A stretch of 15,442 nucleotides of DNA, taken from the NCBI GenBank assembly GCA_900128585.1, contig LT642522.1, positions 1 to 15,442 on the forward strand. The letters are read 5' to 3'. The stretch comes from Stramenopiles sp. TOSAG23-3 (Eukaryota; Sar). The notes beneath the pieces were generated by a model. It saw only the letters and a list, made by a program, of their open reading frames with translations. It was not told where the DNA came from and did not search any database. The position numbers were made by a program, and so were the translations under genes. Below are positions 13,430-15,442 of this stretch, piece after piece (the stretch's first letter is position 1; every line of letters starts with the position of its first letter).

Positions 13430-15442
13430 ATGGATTCATCTTATGACCAGAAGCCCCATGGCCTTCCATCCCTAAATAAACTACGGCTTACGCCCCAATC
13501 CAGGGGAACTAGGAAACGACTTCAAAATCTCATTCGTGCAAAATCAGCCGGTAGAAAAAGAAGTGCCAGCAGAGGTGGTCTTAACCAGAGAAGTAGTAGG
13601 CCAAGCACAGTAGAGTCATTCGGTTCTTCGTCAATGCTGCTGTTCGAAGAAACAAGCACCGTCAGTACAATGCACGAGAGCGTTGATGGATTCATCACAT
13701 GGGTGCAAGAAGATTGGAAAAATGGTTACGAGACTAAGGCGTACGAAGCCACAAAATATGCAAAAAAGCGATCCATTCAGACGCGAATAGCCAATGCAAT
13801 TGCAGGGGGGTTGAACGGAGATGACCCTCTTTTGGCTTCGATGGAATCCTTTGAAAACTTTATGACAAACGATTGGCCAAGCCTTAGGTTCATGAAGTGC
13901 TATGAAAACACAGGGGTCGAAGCCCTGTCAGACGAGTGCGCGCAGTACGGTCGACGGCTTCGCCAGCATTTAATCGAAGGGTTTCATCGAGATTTGCGGA
14001 AGGAACTGTCTGGGCGTTACGAACCGTGTCATCTCGAAAGTGGTGTGATGATTAATGTGCACACTCGAAAAAAGTTGAGAATAAAACAACCGTCAAATGT
14101 TTGCCAAATTAAACTCTTATCACGCTGGTTCGACTTAACCATGGACACCATCGGTAACTTGGGCGGCTCTACAAGCCCCACTACAAGCGGCAAAAAAATC
14201 AAAGGAAAGATAGCAAGGCACCAGCTAACCGCAATAGCCGATGACCTGGTTGACCCTAGCCGCCCAGACAGAAAAGATATTGAGCCGGAAGAAGCGGCGG
14301 CCTTGCGGATTTGGAAACCAAATAAAATGGTCGCAATTGCTGTATGCTTTCACGAAATAATGGACAAAGTGAACAAATACGACAAAACTTTAGGCGGACT
14401 TTTACAGCAGCTCTGGTTAAATCTGTTACGAACGATGCACACAGAAATGTCGTCAAGCGAAGCACGGTGCAAGAGGGCAGAAAAACTTGCCCTGGAGACA
14501 GATCGTGCCATGCGAGCGTTACAGAAAGCAAAAGCGGGTTGGTCGGTCATGAGAAAAGCCAGGCATGGCATGGCGGCAATGCGAAGTTTGAATTCTCGGG
14601 TTTTACAAAGAAAGCAAAGCGCACAGGAAGAACGAATAAAGATGATAGGTAGCTTAAGCAAAGAAGAAAGGTTGGATATTATACGAAAAAGCCTTTCAGA
14701 CAAAGAAAGAAGGTTAATAGCACTTGAATTTCTAGCGGATGACCTGAATCTCATAGGGGGCGCGAGCTTTCAACTTCAAGAAGATTTGGCCCGAAAATTG
14801 ATATCTCACTCAACAAGGATAATCAACCAAGTGATAGATGAAGACCCCATGGCTGTGATATCCAACACAAGCCGTATGACACGGCAATTAATACTGGGAA
14901 ATTTGCTACAGGAAAATCCGAAAAAAGGGTTAGCAGCTCATCTGCACAAATTAGGAGGTAGCCCAGAAGAAATAGCAGGGATATTAGACCATGCGGTAAG
15001 TGCAAGCCCACATGGAACAATGGAATGGCAAAATGCTATAAACGAGGCACTACAAACACGGCTGTTAAAACGGACGAGGGGCGATGAAATTGCGGCTTGG
15101 ATAGCTGAAAATAGCGGGAATGTCGACCTATTAAAGGCCACGCCAGGCGGAAAAGCTAATTTTGACTCCCTGATGGCTGCGCTGATAGATGCACAGACGT
15201 CAGACGCAGACCCAGCATTTCAAGGCAAATTAGAAAAGATAGCGCAGTGCCTAGGACAGAGTGGTTTGGATAAATTTTTTTCGACAGAGGCATCCAAGGA
15301 CTATTTTGATTCCGACCGTGGCGATTCAAAAGCGTTTGAACGCCTACTGGAGAGCATAAGCAAAGAAGTAGATTCCACGAGGGCAGAGAGACTGGCCGCT
15401 AGCTTGGAACAGTCAGGTATGATGGGAAATATTTTGGATTCT
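13430..15442 (+). CDS. Unrecognised helical protein, 3' truncated by window edge (at least 671 residues)
   Basis: The frame opens at ATG 13430 and stays open for 671 codons to the last base, so the C-terminus lies outside. An in-frame TAA at 13400-13402 and no ATG between support this start. The first ~60 residues are basic and Ser/Arg-rich (for example RKRLQNLIRAKSAGRKRSAS), likely disordered or nuclear-targeting. Residues about 85-240 have a mixed, possibly globular composition with Trp and Tyr. Residues 298-335 (MVAIAVCFHEIMDKV...) look like amphipathic helices, and 340-432 a charged coiled-coil-like region. Beyond 440 come short helical units separated by Gly/Pro (for example LAAHLHKLGGSPEEIAGIL at 501-519 and LEKIAQCLGQSGLDKFF at 601-617), suggesting a helical-repeat array, though no exact period is clear. 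I recognise no family and assign no function. Ile is often ATA in the second half, unlike in the exchanger gene. Confidence 0.85.
   Translation, partial: MDSSYDQKPHGLPSLNKLRLTPQSRGTRKRLQNLIRAKSAGRKRSASRGGLNQRSSRPSTVESFGSSSMLLFEETSTVSTMHESVDGFITWVQEDWKNGYETKAYEATKYAKKRSIQTRIANAIAGGLNGDDPLLASMESFENFMTNDWPSLRFMKCYENTGVEALSDECAQYGRRLRQHLIEGFHRDLRKELSGRYEPCHLESGVMINVHTRKKLRIKQPSNVCQIKLLSRWFDLTMDTIGNLGGSTSPTTSGKKIKGKIARHQLTAIADDLVDPSRPDRKDIEPEEAAALRIWKPNKMVAIAVCFHEIMDKVNKYDKTLGGLLQQLWLNLLRTMHTEMSSSEARCKRAEKLALETDRAMRALQKAKAGWSVMRKARHGMAAMRSLNSRVLQRKQSAQEERIKMIGSLSKEERLDIIRKSLSDKERRLIALEFLADDLNLIGGASFQLQEDLARKLISHSTRIINQVIDEDPMAVISNTSRMTRQLILGNLLQENPKKGLAAHLHKLGGSPEEIAGILDHAVSASPHGTMEWQNAINEALQTRLLKRTRGDEIAAWIAENSGNVDLLKATPGGKANFDSLMAALIDAQTSDADPAFQGKLEKIAQCLGQSGLDKFFSTEASKDYFDSDRGDSKAFERLLESISKEVDSTRAERLAASLEQSGMMGNILDS

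Noticed and set aside
13239-13430. Upstream 19-codon frame with a GTGAGT donor as an extra first exon of the terminal gene
   Set aside because: There is no AG acceptor in the open stretch between 13403 and 13430 to join it in frame; it is at most an upstream frame or part of a non-coding leader.
14256-14754. Overlapping minus-strand frames of 91 and 134 codons
   Set aside because: Both are antisense to the continuous 671-codon plus frame, which has a clear upstream stop and start.
1-15442. tRNA, rRNA, CRISPR arrays, bacterial operons or phage/viral genes
   Set aside because: I saw no cloverleaf with a T-loop GGTTCGA context in a proper fold, no rRNA-like conserved blocks, no regularly spaced direct repeats, and no viral structural or replication proteins.

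Overview
This window is nuclear DNA from a eukaryotic microbe, most likely a unicellular alga or related protist. The evidence is the gene content: a CNG/HCN/plant-type K+ channel, a Rab GTPase with a C-terminal prenylation motif, an ALKBH6-type dioxygenase, and a K+-dependent Na+/Ca2+ exchanger carrying EF-hands. AATAAA signals follow several stop codons, and there are no operons or Shine-Dalgarno-led gene strings. Genes are long, almost intronless and of moderate GC. They are separated by 0.4-1.3 kb of very AT-rich DNA full of foldback repeats. TAA, TAG and TGA all serve as ordinary stops, so the code is standard. A stramenopile or another alga with a compact genome is my best guess; the species cannot be told from this sequence.

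Layout: (1) 1-1128 (+), 3' part of a K+ channel gene cut by the window edge, from the selectivity filter to the C-terminus. (2) 1129-2082, AT-rich intergenic DNA with a perfect 28-bp inverted repeat and one copy of a dispersed repeat. (3) 2083-2736 (+), Rab8/Sec4-like GTPase. (4) 3103-4020 (-), ALKBH6-like 2-oxoglutarate/Fe(II) dioxygenase, convergent with the Rab gene. (5) about 4469-5371 (-), a small coiled-coil protein that makes sense only as a spliced three-exon gene. (6) 5372-6637, AT-rich divergent intergenic region with a C-rich/G-quadruplex motif. (7) 6638-8794 (+), NCKX-type cation exchanger with calmodulin-like EF-hands in its cytosolic loop. (8) 8795-9529, repeat-dense intergenic region with two foldbacks and a second copy of the dispersed repeat. 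(9) 9530-12577 (-), a 1015-residue coiled-coil protein with an internally duplicated segment. (10) 12578-13429, AT-rich divergent promoter region. (11) 13430-15442 (+), an unrecognised, mostly helical protein of at least 671 residues that runs off the window end.

Functionally, the channel and the exchanger both belong to cation handling, and the EF-hands suggest that Ca2+ regulates its own export. The other genes cover vesicle traffic, nucleic-acid or protein demethylation, and structural coiled coils. This looks like ordinary eukaryotic gene neighbourhood rather than a dedicated gene cluster. The least explained parts are the terminal unknown gene, the duplicated coiled-coil protein, the spliced gene at 4.5-5.4 kb, and the foldback/dispersed repeats.
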